Of a DNA stretch of 64,000 nt, positions 8,334-16,264 are shown in pieces. This DNA comes from an uncultured Blautia sp. (GTDB lineage Bacteria > Bacillota > Clostridia > Lachnospirales > Lachnospiraceae): contig URHS01000002.1 of NCBI GenBank assembly GCA_900547685.1, forward strand, positions 1 through 64,000, in the 5' to 3' direction. The notes beneath the pieces are model-generated. The model saw only the letters and a program-made list of their open reading frames with translations. It made no database searches and was not told the DNA's origin. The position numbers were made by a program, and so were the translations under genes. Every line of letters starts with the position of its first letter. Positions within the stretch are counted from its first letter, which is position 1.

Positions 8334-9680
8334 ATGGGTAAATATTTTGGAACAGATGGTTTTCGAGGCGAAGCAAATGTAAATCTGACAGTAGAGCATG
8401 CTTTTAAAGTAGGACGCTTTTTAGGCTGGTACTTTGGTAAAGAACATAAGGCGCAAATTGTTATTGGAAAAGATACCAGAAGAAGCAGCTATATGTTTGA
8501 ATACTCTTTAGTAGCAGGTCTTACAGCCTCCGGTGCAGATGTGTATCTTCTTCACGTAACCACAACACCGAGTGTATCTTATGTAGTACGTACAGAGAAT
8601 TTTGACTGCGGTATTATGATTTCCGCCAGCCACAATCCTTTTTATGATAACGGAATTAAAATTATGAATGGCAACGGACAGAAGATGGAAGCTGCTGTAG
8701 AAGAACAGATTGAGAAATACATTGATGGTGAGTTTGAAGAACTGCCATTGGCAAAGAGAGAAGATATCGGAAGAACTGTGGACTTTTCAGCAGGAAGAAA
8801 CAGATATATCGGATATTTGATTTCTATTCCTACCCGTGCGTTTAAGAATGTCAGAGTAGGTCTGGATTGTTCTAACGGAAGTGCATCTGCCATTGCAAAG
8901 AGTGTTTTTGATGCATTAGGTGCGAAAACTTATGTTATTCACAATAAACCGGATGGTACCAATATTAATACCAATTGTGGTTCTACCCATATTGAAGAAT
9001 TAAAGAAATTTGTAAAAGAAAAACAGCTGGATGTGGGCTTTGCTTACGATGGCGATGCAGACCGCTGTATTGCAGTTGACGATCAGGGAGAGGAAGTCAA
9101 CGGTGATTTAATTATGTATGTTTGTGGAAAATACATGAAAGAATGCGGAAAATTAAACAATAACACTATTGTTACAACAGTAATGTCGAATTTAGGACTT
9201 TATAAAGCATGTGACAGAGAAGGAATTTCTTACGAAAAAACAGCAGTAGGAGATAAATATGTATGTGAAAATATGATGGCAAACGGACATTCCATTGGTG
9301 GAGAACAGTCCGGTCATATTATTTTTTCCAAACATGCTACAACAGGTGATGGAATTTTGACTTCATTAAAACTGATGGAAGTAATTATTGAGAAAAAACT
9401 TCCACTAAGTGCGTTAACAAGAGAAGTGAAAATTTATCCCCAGGTCCTTAAAAATGTAAGAGTACATGATAAAAAGACGGCAAGAGAAAATCAGAAGGTA
9501 ATAGAGGCTGTTCAAAAAGTAGAAACAGAATTGGGCGAGGATGGAAGAATTCTGGTAAGAGAAAGTGGAACAGAACCTTTAATTCGTGTTATGGTAGAGG
9601 CACCTACAGACGAAGTATGCGAAAAGTATGCAAACCAGGTGGTGGATGCCATGAAAGAAGAAAATCTGATTGCCGAATAA
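8334..9680 (+). CDS. glmM: Phosphoglucosamine mutase
   Basis: A 448-residue alpha-phosphohexomutase that converts glucosamine 6-phosphate to glucosamine 1-phosphate for UDP-GlcNAc and peptidoglycan synthesis. The N-terminal MGKYFGTDGFRG is typical of GlmM. ISASHNP carries the phosphorylated serine, DGDADRC forms the magnesium loop, GGEQSGH is the sugar-binding loop and RESGTEPLIRVMVE the C-terminal phosphate-binding loop. ATG 8334 is chosen over an upstream in-frame start at 8316 because AAAGGAG (about 8322-8328) sits at correct distance from 8334 and the family begins at this methionine. The next gene follows after 18 bases. Confidence 0.96.
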   Translation: MGKYFGTDGFRGEANVNLTVEHAFKVGRFLGWYFGKEHKAQIVIGKDTRRSSYMFEYSLVAGLTASGADVYLLHVTTTPSVSYVVRTENFDCGIMISASHNPFYDNGIKIMNGNGQKMEAAVEEQIEKYIDGEFEELPLAKREDIGRTVDFSAGRNRYIGYLISIPTRAFKNVRVGLDCSNGSASAIAKSVFDALGAKTYVIHNKPDGTNINTNCGSTHIEELKKFVKEKQLDVGFAYDGDADRCIAVDDQGEEVNGDLIMYVCGKYMKECGKLNNNTIVTTVMSNLGLYKACDREGISYEKTAVGDKYVCENMMANGHSIGGEQSGHIIFSKHATTGDGILTSLKLMEVIIEKKLPLSALTREVKIYPQVLKNVRVHDKKTARENQKVIEAVQKVETELGEDGRILVRESGTEPLIRVMVEAPTDEVCEKYANQVVDAMKEENLIAE

Positions 9681-9698
9681 GGAAATGAGGTTAAAAGG

Positions 9699-10733
9699 GT
9701 GAAGAAGCAAGTCGTACTGACAGTTCTTTTAAGTATATGTCTGCTAGGTGGATGCAAAGGAAAAGAACCTACAGCTTATGAAAAGGGCATGAAAAATCTG
9801 GAAAAGCAGAATTATAAAGAAGCGTTGGAAAATTTTCAGGAAGCGGTAAGCGACGGTGAAGATGCTGCAAAGGCATGGAGAAGTGTAGGGATTTCCTGGA
9901 GTGGACAGGGAACTTTTGATAAGGCAGAAGAAGCTTTTTTAACAGCTTTGGATTTTACAGAGAAATCTGAGAAGACTCTTAGAACAGACTTGAATCTTTA
10001 TCTTGCGGATGCACAGTATCATCAAAAGAAATATCAGGCATGTATTAAAACATGTGATGAGATTTTAGATGAACAACAAGAAAAAAATGGGTATTTTCTT
10101 CGAGGAAGTGCATATCTTCATTTAGATGAGTATAAAAAAGCAAAAAAAGACTTCTCGAAAGTGATTTCCGGTTCTAATAGATATGAGGATTATCTGGATA
10201 TTTATCGAATTTATCAGGAATGTGATTTAAATGCAGACGGAGCGGAATATCTGGAAGCAGCACTGGAAATAAAAGCGAAATCTCAAGAAGATTTTTATAA
10301 CAGAGGCAGGGTATATTATTATCTCTCAGAATTTGAAAAGGCAGAGAAGGAATTGAAAACAGCATGGGAAAAAGAATATGCCCCTGCCGCTGTATATCTT
10401 GGAAAAGTATATGTGGAAGCAGGAGAACTGGAAAAAGCAAAAGATATATATCAGAAATGCTTAGAACAGAAGGGATTAAAAGCGGAAGCATATAATGGGC
10501 TGGCATATTGTTCTATGGAATTGGAGGATTACGAAAAAGCTTTAGAATATATTCAAAAAGGCTTAGAAATAAAAGATGGGGAAGTAAATCAGGCATTACT
10601 TTTTAATGAAATTGTTATTTATGAAAGAAGCAAGGATTTTGCTTCGGCAAAAGAGAAAATGCAGCAGTATCTAGCGCTGTATCCGGCAGATGATGCAGCT
10701 GTAAAGGAGAATTATTTTTTGCAGACCAGATAA
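9699..10733 (+). CDS. TPR-repeat lipoprotein
   Basis: A 344-residue exported lipoprotein. The GTG start at 9699 is preceded by GAGG at 9687-9690. The signal peptide ends in a lipobox, LLGGC, with the lipidated cysteine near residue 19. The rest is a series of tetratricopeptide repeats of about 34 residues, seen as recurring pairs such as YKEALENFQEAV, FDKAEEAFLTAL, YKKAKKDFSKVI, FEKAEKELKTAW, LEKAKDIYQKCL and YEKALEYIQKGL. TPR arrays mediate protein-protein contacts; partner and function are unknown. It is co-directional with glmM and the next lipoprotein and likely shares their transcript. Confidence 0.88.
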   Translation: MKKQVVLTVLLSICLLGGCKGKEPTAYEKGMKNLEKQNYKEALENFQEAVSDGEDAAKAWRSVGISWSGQGTFDKAEEAFLTALDFTEKSEKTLRTDLNLYLADAQYHQKKYQACIKTCDEILDEQQEKNGYFLRGSAYLHLDEYKKAKKDFSKVISGSNRYEDYLDIYRIYQECDLNADGAEYLEAALEIKAKSQEDFYNRGRVYYYLSEFEKAEKELKTAWEKEYAPAAVYLGKVYVEAGELEKAKDIYQKCLEQKGLKAEAYNGLAYCSMELEDYEKALEYIQKGLEIKDGEVNQALLFNEIVIYERSKDFASAKEKMQQYLALYPADDAAVKENYFLQTR

Positions 10734-10776
10734 ATGAAGAGACACATGAAAATGTGTGGAAGGAATGGTGACAAAT

Positions 10777-11883
10777 ATGAGGTTAAAAAGAGTAATGTTA
10801 ATTGCTGCAGTAATGGTAATGGCGGGGGCTTTTACAGGATGCAGTAAAAAAGAAGAAAAACCGGAGCAACCTAAACAAATAGAAAAGGAAGAAGAACCGG
10901 AAGTAAAAAAGACGATAGGCGAAGTAGTAGAGGAACCGGAAATTCCGGCGAATCAAAATTTGCTTACGGGTTTAGGTGATTTGTCAGAAGAGGCAATTGG
11001 AAAACGTCCTGTGGCAGTTATGGTGAACAATGTAGAAAAAGCCATGCCGCAATACGGGATTGGTCAGGCAGACATTATCTTTGAAATACCTGTAGAGGGT
11101 GATGTGACTCGTTTCATGGCACTTTATGGAGATTACACAAAAGTTCCGAAAATTTGTCCGATTCGGAGTTGCCGTTACTATTTTCCGGCAATTTCTCAAG
11201 GATTTGATGCTTTTTATGTAAACTGGGGAATTGATGAGACTGTTTCAGATTATCTTAAATCTTTAAATATGGATCAGATTGAAGGAATTACAAATACAGG
11301 AGGTCTTTTTGGAAGAGATCAGGATAAGCGAAATCAGGGATATGCCCTGGAACATACAGGATATTTTGATGGTACACAGCTTGCTTCCTATATTGAAACA
11401 AAAGGACTTCGCACAGATTTAAAGGAAGATAAAAAAGAACCTGCGTTTTCTTTTAATGGTATAGAAGAACAGATAAAACCTGCTTCTTCAGATTGCACTT
11501 CTGTTCAAATTAATTTTGGCTCACAAAGTGCAGCATTTACTTATGACGCAGAAAAAATGCAGTATTTAAAACAGATAAACGGAAATCCGCAAATGGATGC
11601 AGTGACAGGAGAACAGCTGGGATTTACCAATGTATTTGTTTTAGAAACAGAAATCTCCGTAAGAGATGATGTAGGACATAAAAATTTAGATTGGGATGGC
11701 GGTACAGATGCCAAAGGATATTATTTTTCTAATGGAGGTATGCAGCCGATTACCTGGTCAAAAGAGGAAGGGAATGAGGATTCCTATTTAACTTTTTATG
11801 ATGAAGCCGGAAATGTGCTGAATATTAACAGAGGTAAGAGTTACATTGCCTTGAATTATAAAGATAAAATAACATTTCAATAA
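10777..11883 (+). CDS. DUF3048 (YerB-like) lipoprotein
   Basis: An exported protein of 368 residues from ATG 10777. The signal sequence ends with a lipobox (GAFTGC), followed by an acidic, Lys/Glu/Pro-rich linker to about residue 60 and then a DUF3048 domain. Recognisable segments are GKRPVAVMVNNVEKAMPQYG, DIIFEIPVEGDVTRFMALY and CPIRSCRYYF. The family is related to Bacillus YerB and its function is not established. Upstream in-frame starts exist at GTG 10756, ATG 10765 and GTG 10768; AAGGA at 10760-10764 is best placed for 10777, but 10768 cannot be excluded. The gene probably forms an operon with glmM and the TPR lipoprotein. Confidence 0.85.
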   Translation: MRLKRVMLIAAVMVMAGAFTGCSKKEEKPEQPKQIEKEEEPEVKKTIGEVVEEPEIPANQNLLTGLGDLSEEAIGKRPVAVMVNNVEKAMPQYGIGQADIIFEIPVEGDVTRFMALYGDYTKVPKICPIRSCRYYFPAISQGFDAFYVNWGIDETVSDYLKSLNMDQIEGITNTGGLFGRDQDKRNQGYALEHTGYFDGTQLASYIETKGLRTDLKEDKKEPAFSFNGIEEQIKPASSDCTSVQINFGSQSAAFTYDAEKMQYLKQINGNPQMDAVTGEQLGFTNVFVLETEISVRDDVGHKNLDWDGGTDAKGYYFSNGGMQPITWSKEEGNEDSYLTFYDEAGNVLNINRGKSYIALNYKDKITFQ

Positions 11884-12026
11884 ATAGATGGGGAGATAGG
11901 AGAAAGACATCTAATGACAGTCAGTCTTCTGTCTCTTCTCTTTTATTATACAAAAATTTTTAAAAATACTATGAAATTACAAAAAGAAGTGTTAAAATGG
12001 GTATTATTTAAGAGGAGGGCACGACA

Positions 12027-12914
12027 TTGAGCGAATATAAAATAACTTGTTGTTCTACAGCAGATATGTCTGCAGCATATTTTGAAGAAAAAAAATTACC
12101 ATTTGTGTGTTTTCATTTTCGTATGGATGGGGTGGAATATCCAGATGATTTAGGAAAATCGATGGCATTTGATGAGTTTTATAAAAAAATATCTGAAGGT
12201 TCTGAGCCTACTACCGCACAAGTAAATGCTCAGCAGTATATGGAGCTTTTCGAACCTATTTTAAAAGAAGGAAAAGATCTTTTGCATCTGACTTTATCAA
12301 GCGGAATTTCAGGAAGTATTAACTCTGCCAATATGGCGAGAATTCAGTTAGAAGAAAAATATCCGGAGAGAAAAATTTTTATTGTGGACTCTCTGGCTGC
12401 ATCGTCAGGATATGGAATGTTGGTGGATGCTGCTCTGGAAAATCAGGAAAAGGGATTTTCTATAGAAGAGAATGTGAAGTGGCTTGAAGAGAACAGAAAT
12501 TGTCTGCACCATTGGTTCTTTTCCACGGACTTGACCAGTTTTATAAGAGGGGGAAGAATATCAAAGGTTTCCGGGTTTGTAGGTCAGGCACTGAATATTT
12601 GTCCTCTTATGAATGTGAATACAGAGGGAAAATTGATTTCAAGGAATAAATACAGAGGAAAGAAACAGGTTATCCGTGAAATGGTGAAGCGAATGGAAGA
12701 GCATGCACAGAACCAGACACAGTATAGCGGAAAGTGTATGATGTCTTGCTCTGCATGTGAAGAAGATGCCAGAAAAGTAGCCGATTTAGTGGAAGAAAAG
12801 TTTCCAAATCTCAATGGTAAGGTTCAGATAAACAGCATTGGAACCGTAATCGGTTCTCATACAGGACCGGGGACAGTTGCGCTGTTTTTTTGGGGAGATG
12901 AGAGAACAGAGTAA
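12027..12914 (+). CDS. DegV family fatty-acid-binding protein
   Basis: A 295-residue DegV-family protein. In Firmicutes these proteins bind fatty acids and, as FakB subunits, present them to a fatty-acid kinase for phosphorylation. The early CCSTADMS segment takes the place of the family's usual STADL, then come PTTAQVN, the two-Ser loop LTLSSGISGSINSA, DSLAASSGYGM, the SFIRGGRIS motif and GSHTGPGTVALFF near the C-terminus. The start codon is TTG 12027, preceded by a strong AGGAGGG (about 12012-12018); no better ATG is nearby. No FakA kinase gene is close, which is usual for paralogues. The preceding 143-base gap has only a weak imperfect hairpin. Confidence 0.9.
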   Translation: MSEYKITCCSTADMSAAYFEEKKLPFVCFHFRMDGVEYPDDLGKSMAFDEFYKKISEGSEPTTAQVNAQQYMELFEPILKEGKDLLHLTLSSGISGSINSANMARIQLEEKYPERKIFIVDSLAASSGYGMLVDAALENQEKGFSIEENVKWLEENRNCLHHWFFSTDLTSFIRGGRISKVSGFVGQALNICPLMNVNTEGKLISRNKYRGKKQVIREMVKRMEEHAQNQTQYSGKCMMSCSACEEDARKVADLVEEKFPNLNGKVQINSIGTVIGSHTGPGTVALFFWGDERTE

Positions 12915-12952
12915 AATCTATGTAAAATTTTTCTAACGTTTGTGAAAAATAC

Positions 12953-12981
12953 TTGCACCACAAGAGAAACAATGATATATT
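12953..12981 (+). promoter_or_regulatory. Extended -10 promoter for the export-protein gene
   Basis: TTGCAC (12953-12958), 17-base spacer, TATATT (12976-12981) with the extended -10 TG dinucleotide at 12973-12974. Confidence 0.75.
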
Positions 12982-13029
12982 GAACCTCGATGGTGGTTGA
13001 AATTTGACAATGAGAAAAAGGAGAATTTT

Positions 13030-13506
13030 ATGTTAGAGAAGTACCTGATTGTGTTTTTTGTGTCTATGGTACCATTGATTGAATTAAGAGGTGCAATTCC
13101 TATTGCAGAAGGTTTACAGTTGCCCTTTATTCAGTACTATATTATTGCAATTATAGGAAATATGCTTCCTGTACCGATTATTTATTTTTTTGCCAGAAAA
13201 GTTCTTGTATGGGGAAGTACTAAACCGGTGATTGGTAAATTTTTTTCCTGGTGCCTTGATAAAGGAGAACGTGGAGGAAAGAAATTGCAGGCGAAAGCAG
13301 GTAAAGGATTATTTGTTGCATTGCTTTTATTTGTAGGTATTCCACTTCCGGGAACGGGAGCGTGGACAGGAACTTTGGCGGCCAGTATTTTAGATATGGA
13401 TTTTAAATCCAGTGTAATTGCAGTTATGCTGGGAGTTTTGTTAGCGGGTATTATTATGGCTGCTGTAAGTATGGGTGCATTTGGAGCGTTAGGAGCCCTT
13501 TTTTAG
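13030..13506 (+). CDS. Small multidrug-export family membrane protein
   Basis: A 158-residue, strongly hydrophobic protein of the COG2426 / Sm_multidrug_ex type. It shows MVPLIELRGAIPIAEG and GIPLPGTGAWTGTLAAS, the conserved paired half-helix motifs of this family, and about four membrane segments. The family name reflects an early annotation; the transport substrate is not established, and a relation to DedA-type proteins has been suggested by its re-entrant motifs. ATG 13030 is preferred because AAGGAG lies at the right distance; an upstream TTG at 12997 would add 11 polar residues. A strong terminator follows. Confidence 0.85.
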   Translation: MLEKYLIVFFVSMVPLIELRGAIPIAEGLQLPFIQYYIIAIIGNMLPVPIIYFFARKVLVWGSTKPVIGKFFSWCLDKGERGGKKLQAKAGKGLFVALLLFVGIPLPGTGAWTGTLAASILDMDFKSSVIAVMLGVLLAGIIMAAVSMGAFGALGALF

Positions 13507-13547
13507 AATATAATTGTGAGAAATTATAAAATAAAGACAAAAAATAA

Positions 13548-13587
13548 GGCATCATTCTTAATTTATTTTTGAGAATGATGCCTTTTT
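13548..13587 (+). terminator. Strong rho-independent terminator
   Basis: Perfect 11-bp stem (13548-13558 with 13572-13582), 13-base loop, and a T5 run at 13583-13587, 41 bases after the export-protein stop codon. A-rich sequence on the left flank allows some function in both directions. Confidence 0.9.
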
Positions 13588-13649
13588 AACATATTTCGTT
13601 GTCCATTGGAAAATACCTCACATTGAATAATGAAAAAATTTTGATTTAA

Positions 13650-13736
13650 GTTTTAAAAGTTTCTGGTGGTCTGTACCTCTCTTTCATTAAATTATAAGGA
13701 ATGTTTTAAGTTTTTGGTGGTATCAGTCCTTTCTGA
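13650..13736. repeat. Degenerate direct-repeat pair inside a 450-base AT-rich gap
   Basis: The stretch 13507-13960 has no gene. After the terminator it holds two imperfect direct repeats about 53 bases apart, starting at 13650 and 13703. Each begins GTTTTAA, continues through a shared TGGTGGT core (13664-13670 and 13715-13721) and ends in a CT-rich tail. The GTTTTA start and spacing recall relics of a CRISPR repeat, but the copies differ by indels and no spacer-repeat array or cas gene is present. The remainder to 13895 is A/T homopolymer-rich with no support for an ORF. Confidence 0.5.
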
Positions 13737-13895
13737 TTTTTCTTTTTTCTTTCGATTTATTTTATGATTAAACTATAACATAAGAATATCTAAAAGTCAA
13801 TGAAAAAACAGAAAAAAATATAAAAAATTTTTAAAAGACTGTATTAAAAGAATATATATTACAAAATATCAGAAAATTTAAGAAAACTTCAAAAG

Positions 13896-13924
13896 TGGAA
13901 AAAAAGAAAAAATAATGATACAAT
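13896..13924 (+). promoter_or_regulatory. Extended -10 promoter before the GNAT-map pair
   Basis: TGGAAA (13896-13901), 17-base spacer, TACAAT (13919-13924) with TG at 13916-13917. Confidence 0.6.
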
Positions 13925-13960
13925 AAGATTTAAAAGAAAATAAAAGAAAGGTCGCAGAAT

Positions 13961-14446
13961 ATGGAAATAAGAAAGGCGCTATTAGAGGAAATTCCCGATG
14001 TTATGAAAATATATGAAACTGCAAGGTGTTTTATGGCGGAACACAATAATCCAACACAGTGGGTCAATGGATATCCTTCGGAAGAGCTGGTAACAGAAGA
14101 TTGTAAAAACGGAGAACTGTATGTATGCGTTTCTGATGAACGAATTGCAGGTGTTTTTATGTTTACCAAAAAGCCGGATATTACATACAGAGAAATCTTT
14201 CAGGGAAAATGGTTAAATGAGAAGCCTTATGGAACTATGCATCGAATGGCCTCATCAGGAATAGAAAAAGGAATATCAGCTTTTTGTCTGGATTGGTGTT
14301 TTCAGCAGTGTGGAAATGTAAGAGGGGATACTCACGAAGATAATTATGTAATGCAGAATGTTTTTGAAAAAAATGGTTTTAAACGCTGTGGAATTATTTA
14401 TGTAGCAGATAAAACACCAAGAATTGCGTATCAAAGGGAGAATTAG
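13961..14446 (+). CDS. GNAT family N-acetyltransferase
   Basis: A 161-residue single-domain GNAT protein. It opens with MEIRKALLEEIPDVMKIYE, has the central strand pair with ELYVCVSDERIAGVFMF, and near the C-terminus VRGDTHEDNYVMQNVFEKNG, corresponding to the acceptor-side and CoA-binding end of the fold (the N..NxxMQxxFEKNGF pattern typical of RimJ/RimL-like members). The acceptor is unknown. AGAAAGG upstream supports ATG 13961. The map gene starts 4 bases after the stop codon, so the two are co-expressed; an N-terminal protein modification role would be consistent with that position but is only inference. Confidence 0.85.
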   Translation: MEIRKALLEEIPDVMKIYETARCFMAEHNNPTQWVNGYPSEELVTEDCKNGELYVCVSDERIAGVFMFTKKPDITYREIFQGKWLNEKPYGTMHRMASSGIEKGISAFCLDWCFQQCGNVRGDTHEDNYVMQNVFEKNGFKRCGIIYVADKTPRIAYQREN

Positions 14447-14449
14447 AAA

Positions 14450-15322
14450 ATGGAGTTGTTAGAGAGAAATGCACCATGTTGGTGTGGAAGTGGAAAAAAA
14501 TATAAGAAATGTCATTATAATTTTGATGAAAGATTAAAATTTTATGAAAGCAAAGGTGTCTTAATTCCATCTCATGATATTATCAAGACACCGGAACAGA
14601 TTGAAGGAATTAAAGAAAGTGCAAAAGTAAATATTGAAATTTTGGACTATGTGGCAGAGCACATAAAGGAAGGTATTACCACACAGGAAATTGATAACTG
14701 GGTAGCTGATATTACAGCAAAAGCAGGAGCAGTGGCTGCACCTCTTAATTATGAAGGATTTCCCAAAAGTGTGTGTACGTCCGTAAATGAGCAGGTATGT
14801 CATGGAATTCCGTCAGATGATGTTGTGCTGAAAGAAGGGGATATTATTAATGTAGATGTATCTACAATTTTAAACGGATATTATTCGGATTCATCCCGTA
14901 TGTTTTGCATTGGAAATGTAAGCAAGGAAAAAGAGAAATTAGTAGAAGTTACACGTCAGTGTGTAGAGAAAGGCTTGGAGCAAGTAAAGCCGTGGGGATA
15001 TTTGGGAGATATGAGCCAAGCTGTCTATGAGCATGCTCACGCCAACGGATATTCCGTAGTAAGAGAGATTGGCGGTCATGGAATCGGACTGGAGTTTCAC
15101 GAAGATCCATGGGTAGGATATATCGGAAAAGCAGGAACAGGAATGCTGCTGGTTCCGGGAATGATGTTTACTATTGAGCCAATGATTAATATGGGCGGCC
15201 ATGAGATATTTGTAGATGATACAGATGGATGGACGATTTACACAGAAGATGGTCAGCCATCTGCCCAGTGGGAAATTATGGTGCTGGTAACAGAGCAAGG
15301 ATGTGAAGTTATTTGTTATTAA
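14450..15322 (+). CDS. map: Type I methionine aminopeptidase with SEC-C zinc motif
   Basis: A 290-residue methionine aminopeptidase that removes the N-terminal Met from nascent proteins. Residues 1-25 hold a SEC-C type motif, CWCGSGKKYKKCH, which binds zinc and may aid ribosome association. The peptidase domain carries the expected metal ligands: Asp in INVDVS, Asp in YYSDSSRM, His in GGHGIG, Glu in FTIEPM and Glu in SAQWEIMV; FHEDP supplies the second active-site histidine. The SEC-C-Map layout is common in clostridia. The codon usage matches the neighbours. A distinct promoter with a riboswitch begins right after it, so the transcript probably ends in this region. Confidence 0.95.
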   Translation: MELLERNAPCWCGSGKKYKKCHYNFDERLKFYESKGVLIPSHDIIKTPEQIEGIKESAKVNIEILDYVAEHIKEGITTQEIDNWVADITAKAGAVAAPLNYEGFPKSVCTSVNEQVCHGIPSDDVVLKEGDIINVDVSTILNGYYSDSSRMFCIGNVSKEKEKLVEVTRQCVEKGLEQVKPWGYLGDMSQAVYEHAHANGYSVVREIGGHGIGLEFHEDPWVGYIGKAGTGMLLVPGMMFTIEPMINMGGHEIFVDDTDGWTIYTEDGQPSAQWEIMVLVTEQGCEVICY

Positions 15323-15333
15323 GAGAAAAAGGG

Positions 15334-15362
15334 TTGACATTCTATTTTTTTAATGGTATGTT
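15334..15362 (+). promoter_or_regulatory. Consensus promoter driving the ZTP riboswitch leader
   Basis: Perfect TTGACA (15334-15339), 17-base spacer, TATGTT (15357-15362) with extended -10 TG at 15354-15355. The predicted start point near 15369 coincides with the 5' side of aptamer helix P1. Confidence 0.88.
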
Positions 15363-15368
15363 GTAATT

Positions 15369-15463
15369 GCTTATATGACTGACGGAAGTGGAAATGACCA
15401 CAGGGAGTATAAGCCAAGGAAGCCGACCGTCTGGGCATATATGCTCGGGCAGTGGGCTTTTTT
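15369..15463 (+). promoter_or_regulatory. ZTP (pfl) riboswitch with expression-platform terminator
   Basis: The leader matches the pfl motif that senses ZTP/ZMP, the AICAR intermediates that accumulate when 10-formyl-tetrahydrofolate is short. P1 is 15369-15375 with 15408-15414; P2 is the GTGG/CCAC hairpin 15388-15391 with 15398-15401, followed by ACAGGGAG; the conserved block GCCGACCGTCTGGGCA lies at 15422-15437. The pseudoknot pairs GACGG (15381-15385) with CCGTC (15427-15431). Usual members have GGCGG/CCGCC here, so one pair has changed in a compensating way. A hairpin reaching GGGC and a T6 run (15458-15463) overlaps the 3' aptamer strand, implying ligand-controlled antitermination. The downstream genes convert ZMP to IMP, exactly the expected regulon. 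Confidence 0.95.
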
Positions 15464-15529
15464 GTATATCAGAAAATCCTGTTTTAATTCACCGAGTATA
15501 TCGTTCATTGAGAAAAAGGAGAAAAATTC

Positions 15530-16243
15530 ATGGAAATGTTATCATTAACAAAAGAATTGAAAGAAAATGCATATCCGGGCAGAGGGATTGTTCTGGGAAA
15601 ATCAGAGGACGGAAAAAAAGCAGTAGCTGCTTATTTTATCATGGGAAGAAGTGAAAACAGCAGAAACCGTGTATTTGTAGAAGAGGGCGAAGGAATTCGC
15701 ACACAGGCATTTGATCCTTCTAAACTGGTTGATCCGAGCTTGATCATTTACGCTCCTGTACGTGTTTTGGGAAATAAAACTATTGTAACGAACGGAGATC
15801 AGACAGATACTATTTATGAAGGTATGGATAAACAGTTGACTTTTGAACAGTCTTTAAGAAGTCGTGAATTTGAACCGGACGGACCAAACTACACACCAAG
15901 AATTTCAGGAATTATGCACGTTGAAAACGGAAAATATAATTACGCAATGTCTATCTTAAAGAGCAACAACGGAAATCCGGAAGCATGCAATCGTTATACA
16001 TTTGCTTATGAAAATCCAATAGCAGGAGAAGGACATTTTATACATACTTATATGCATGATGGAAATCCTCTTCCAAGCTTCGAAGGAGAACCAAAACTGG
16101 TAAGTATTCCAAATAACATTGATGAATTTAAAGACAGCCTTTGGGAAAACCTGAATGAAGAAAATAAAGTATCTTTATTTATTCGTTTTATTGATATTGA
16201 AACAGGTAAATATGAAACAAGAATTGTAAATAAAAATAAATAA
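15530..16243 (+). CDS. IMP cyclohydrolase, stand-alone (PurO-like)
   Basis: A 237-residue protein of the IMP_cyclohyd family (PurO-like fold) that closes FAICAR to IMP, the last step of purine synthesis. It is not the N-terminal half of the usual bifunctional PurH. Supporting segments are YPGRGIVLGKSEDGKKAVAA, YFIMGRSENSRNRVF, TNGDQTDTIYEG and FEPDGPNYTPRISG, which fit this family's conserved core. The gene follows the ZTP riboswitch, and the AICAR formyltransferase begins 21 bases after its stop codon, so the two proteins together replace PurH. AAAAAGGAG at about 15517-15525 supports the start. A small overlapping frame from 15388 would run through the riboswitch and is not credible. Confidence 0.92.
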   Translation: MEMLSLTKELKENAYPGRGIVLGKSEDGKKAVAAYFIMGRSENSRNRVFVEEGEGIRTQAFDPSKLVDPSLIIYAPVRVLGNKTIVTNGDQTDTIYEGMDKQLTFEQSLRSREFEPDGPNYTPRISGIMHVENGKYNYAMSILKSNNGNPEACNRYTFAYENPIAGEGHFIHTYMHDGNPLPSFEGEPKLVSIPNNIDEFKDSLWENLNEENKVSLFIRFIDIETGKYETRIVNKNK

Positions 16244-16264
16244 GAAGTAAGAAGGGAGAAAATC

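Noticed and set aside
13650..13736. CRISPR array
   Set aside because: Only two imperfect copies with indels, no regular spacers and no cas genes in 64 kb.
15388..15654. 88-codon frame through the ZTP riboswitch into the IMP cyclohydrolase gene
   Set aside because: It begins within the aptamer and shares bases with the real gene in another frame.
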